From Actinomycetota bacterium (GTDB lineage: Bacteria > Actinomycetota > Humimicrobiia > Humimicrobiales > Humimicrobiaceae), in the NCBI GenBank assembly GCA_028697935.1, contig JAQVEM010000074.1, positions 1 through 6,510 on the forward strand: a DNA stretch of 6,510 nt, in the 5' to 3' direction. This document shows, piece by piece, positions 5,586 to 6,510 of this stretch. The notes beneath the pieces are model-generated. The model was given only the letters and a program-made list of their open reading frames with translations. It was not told the DNA's origin and did not search any database. Position numbers and translations under genes: made by a program. The stretch's first letter is position 1. Each line of letters starts with the position of its first letter.

Positions 5586-6510
5586 TTATAGAATGTTTAT
5601 CATTCTATTTAAGGCTTCCTCCAGCCTGTTATCACTAACAGTCAGAGAAATTCTAAAATAACCTTCTCCGTGTTTACCGAATTCACTGCCCGGTGTTACA
5701 ACAACATTAGCTTTTTCCAGCACCATTTTAGAAAAAGACTCTGATGTAAAACCCTCCGGGACTTCAGCCCATACATATATAGTAGCATTTGAATCATAAT
5801 AATCAATTCCCATACTATCAAGGGCCTTTTTAACAATTGTTCTTCTATTATTATAAACCTCATTGTTATAAGAAACATATTTTTCATAATTATCAAAAGC
5901 CTTTGCGGCTGCATACTGGATTGCATTAAATACACCTGAATCAACATTCGTTTTGTATTTACCCATGCTTGCAATAACCTCGGGATTACCTGCCGCATAC
6001 CCTATTCTCCACCCTGTCATATTAAAAGTTTTTGAAAATGAATTTATTTCTACCCCGGTATCCATAGCTGTTCTGGCATTTAAAAAACTTACAGGCTTAG
6101 TATCTCCTGCATACGTATCAGAGTATGCATTATCATGACAGACAATTATATTATTCTTAAAAGCAAAAGAAGCTACTTCTTCAAAAAAACTTACATCACA
6201 TACAGCTGACGTTGGATTATTCGGGTAATTAAAGAATAAAACTTTCGCTTTATCCAGAACATCACCGTTAATACTGTGTAGATCAAAAAGAAAATTATTT
6301 TCTTTTTTTAATGGGAGCATATATATTTTTCCTCCAGCAAATCCTGTACTTACTCTGTAAACAATATAGGAAGGGTCTGTAGTTATTGCATAATCACCGG
6401 GATTTATATAAGTATATGAAATAACAGGTATTCCTTCTTTTGAACCTATTAGTGGTATAATTTCTTTATCAGGATCAAGCTTTACATTAAACCTTTTATA
6501 ATAAAACTTT
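5586..6510 (-). CDS. dapL: LL-diaminopimelate aminotransferase-like PLP enzyme (5' end outside window)
   Basis: This is a fold-type I, PLP-dependent aminotransferase. The frame runs to the right edge, so about 307 C-terminal residues of an expected 390-410 are seen; the Met at 6320 is internal, because clear family sequence continues upstream (IGSKEGIPVISYTYINPGD, then DPSYIVYRVSTGFAGG). Other family marks are FFNYPNNPTSA, HDNAYSD, the PLP-binding Lys in SFSKTFNMTGWR (codon 6030-6032) and the substrate-carboxylate Arg in YFRISL near the C terminus. This pattern is most like DapL, which converts tetrahydrodipicolinate directly to LL-diaminopimelate for lysine and peptidoglycan. Related aspartate or alanine aminotransferases share many of these motifs, so the exact substrate is less certain than the family. 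It precedes hflX, and 41 bases separate them. Confidence 0.75.
   Translation of the reverse strand, partial: KFYYKRFNVKLDPDKEIIPLIGSKEGIPVISYTYINPGDYAITTDPSYIVYRVSTGFAGGKIYMLPLKKENNFLFDLHSINGDVLDKAKVLFFNYPNNPTSAVCDVSFFEEVASFAFKNNIIVCHDNAYSDTYAGDTKPVSFLNARTAMDTGVEINSFSKTFNMTGWRIGYAAGNPEVIASMGKYKTNVDSGVFNAIQYAAAKAFDNYEKYVSYNNEVYNNRRTIVKKALDSMGIDYYDSNATIYVWAEVPEGFTSESFSKMVLEKANVVVTPGSEFGKHGEGYFRISLTVSDNRLEEALNRMINIL

Noticed and set aside
5016..5638. Open + strand frames opposite the hflX 5' part
   Set aside because: They are shadows of the HflX coding sequence; composition is dominated by Leu, Ser and Ile with no family features.
1..6510. CRISPR array, tRNA, rRNA, insertion sequence or prophage genes
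   Set aside because: No regularly spaced repeats, cloverleaf sequences, transposase or phage motifs were recognised by eye on either strand.

Overview
The window is AT-rich chromosomal DNA (coding and non-coding alike) from what looks like a low-GC Firmicute, probably an anaerobe of the Clostridia or Halanaerobiales type. The main evidence is the SOS system: LexA boxes of the Gram-positive form (CGAAC-N4-GTTYG), a LexA of Firmicute type, and a small SOS-controlled YneA-like membrane/LysM protein. An LL-diaminopimelate aminotransferase-type gene and a short class I ketol-acid reductoisomerase fit the same group. The exact genus cannot be read from this sequence.

Layout from left to right. (1) The 3' part of a CysE-like hexapeptide acyltransferase (+), cut by the window edge. 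(2) A 450-base non-coding stretch with two adjacent perfect tandem duplications and a probable terminator hairpin. (3) dut (dUTPase, -) and, upstream of it on the same strand, a YneA-like gene whose promoter carries two LexA boxes: one in the -35/-10 spacer and one just downstream of the predicted start point. (4) A divergent intergenic region of about 490 bases containing that promoter, a 19-bp inverted repeat that duplicates the YneA-like start region, possible CodY-like sites and an orphan Shine-Dalgarno. (5) ilvC (+). (6) lexA (+) with its own LexA box overlapping the -35. (7) hflX (-), convergent with lexA with stop codons overlapping by 4 bp. (8) An LL-diaminopimelate/aspartate-type aminotransferase (-), upstream of hflX and cut by the right edge.

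Functionally, lexA, the YneA-like gene and perhaps dut form a DNA-damage and nucleotide-hygiene group. LexA represses itself and the division-inhibitor-like gene, and dUTPase keeps uracil out of DNA. ilvC, in branched-chain amino acid synthesis, sits between lexA and the YneA-like gene, which are usually direct divergent neighbours in Firmicutes. It looks like an insertion into that pair. hflX and the aminotransferase look like one minus-strand transcription unit. Nothing here is clearly a novel defence or mobile system. The most interesting points are regulatory architecture (SOS operators, inverted duplication, overlapping convergent stops) and an unusual cofactor loop in IlvC.
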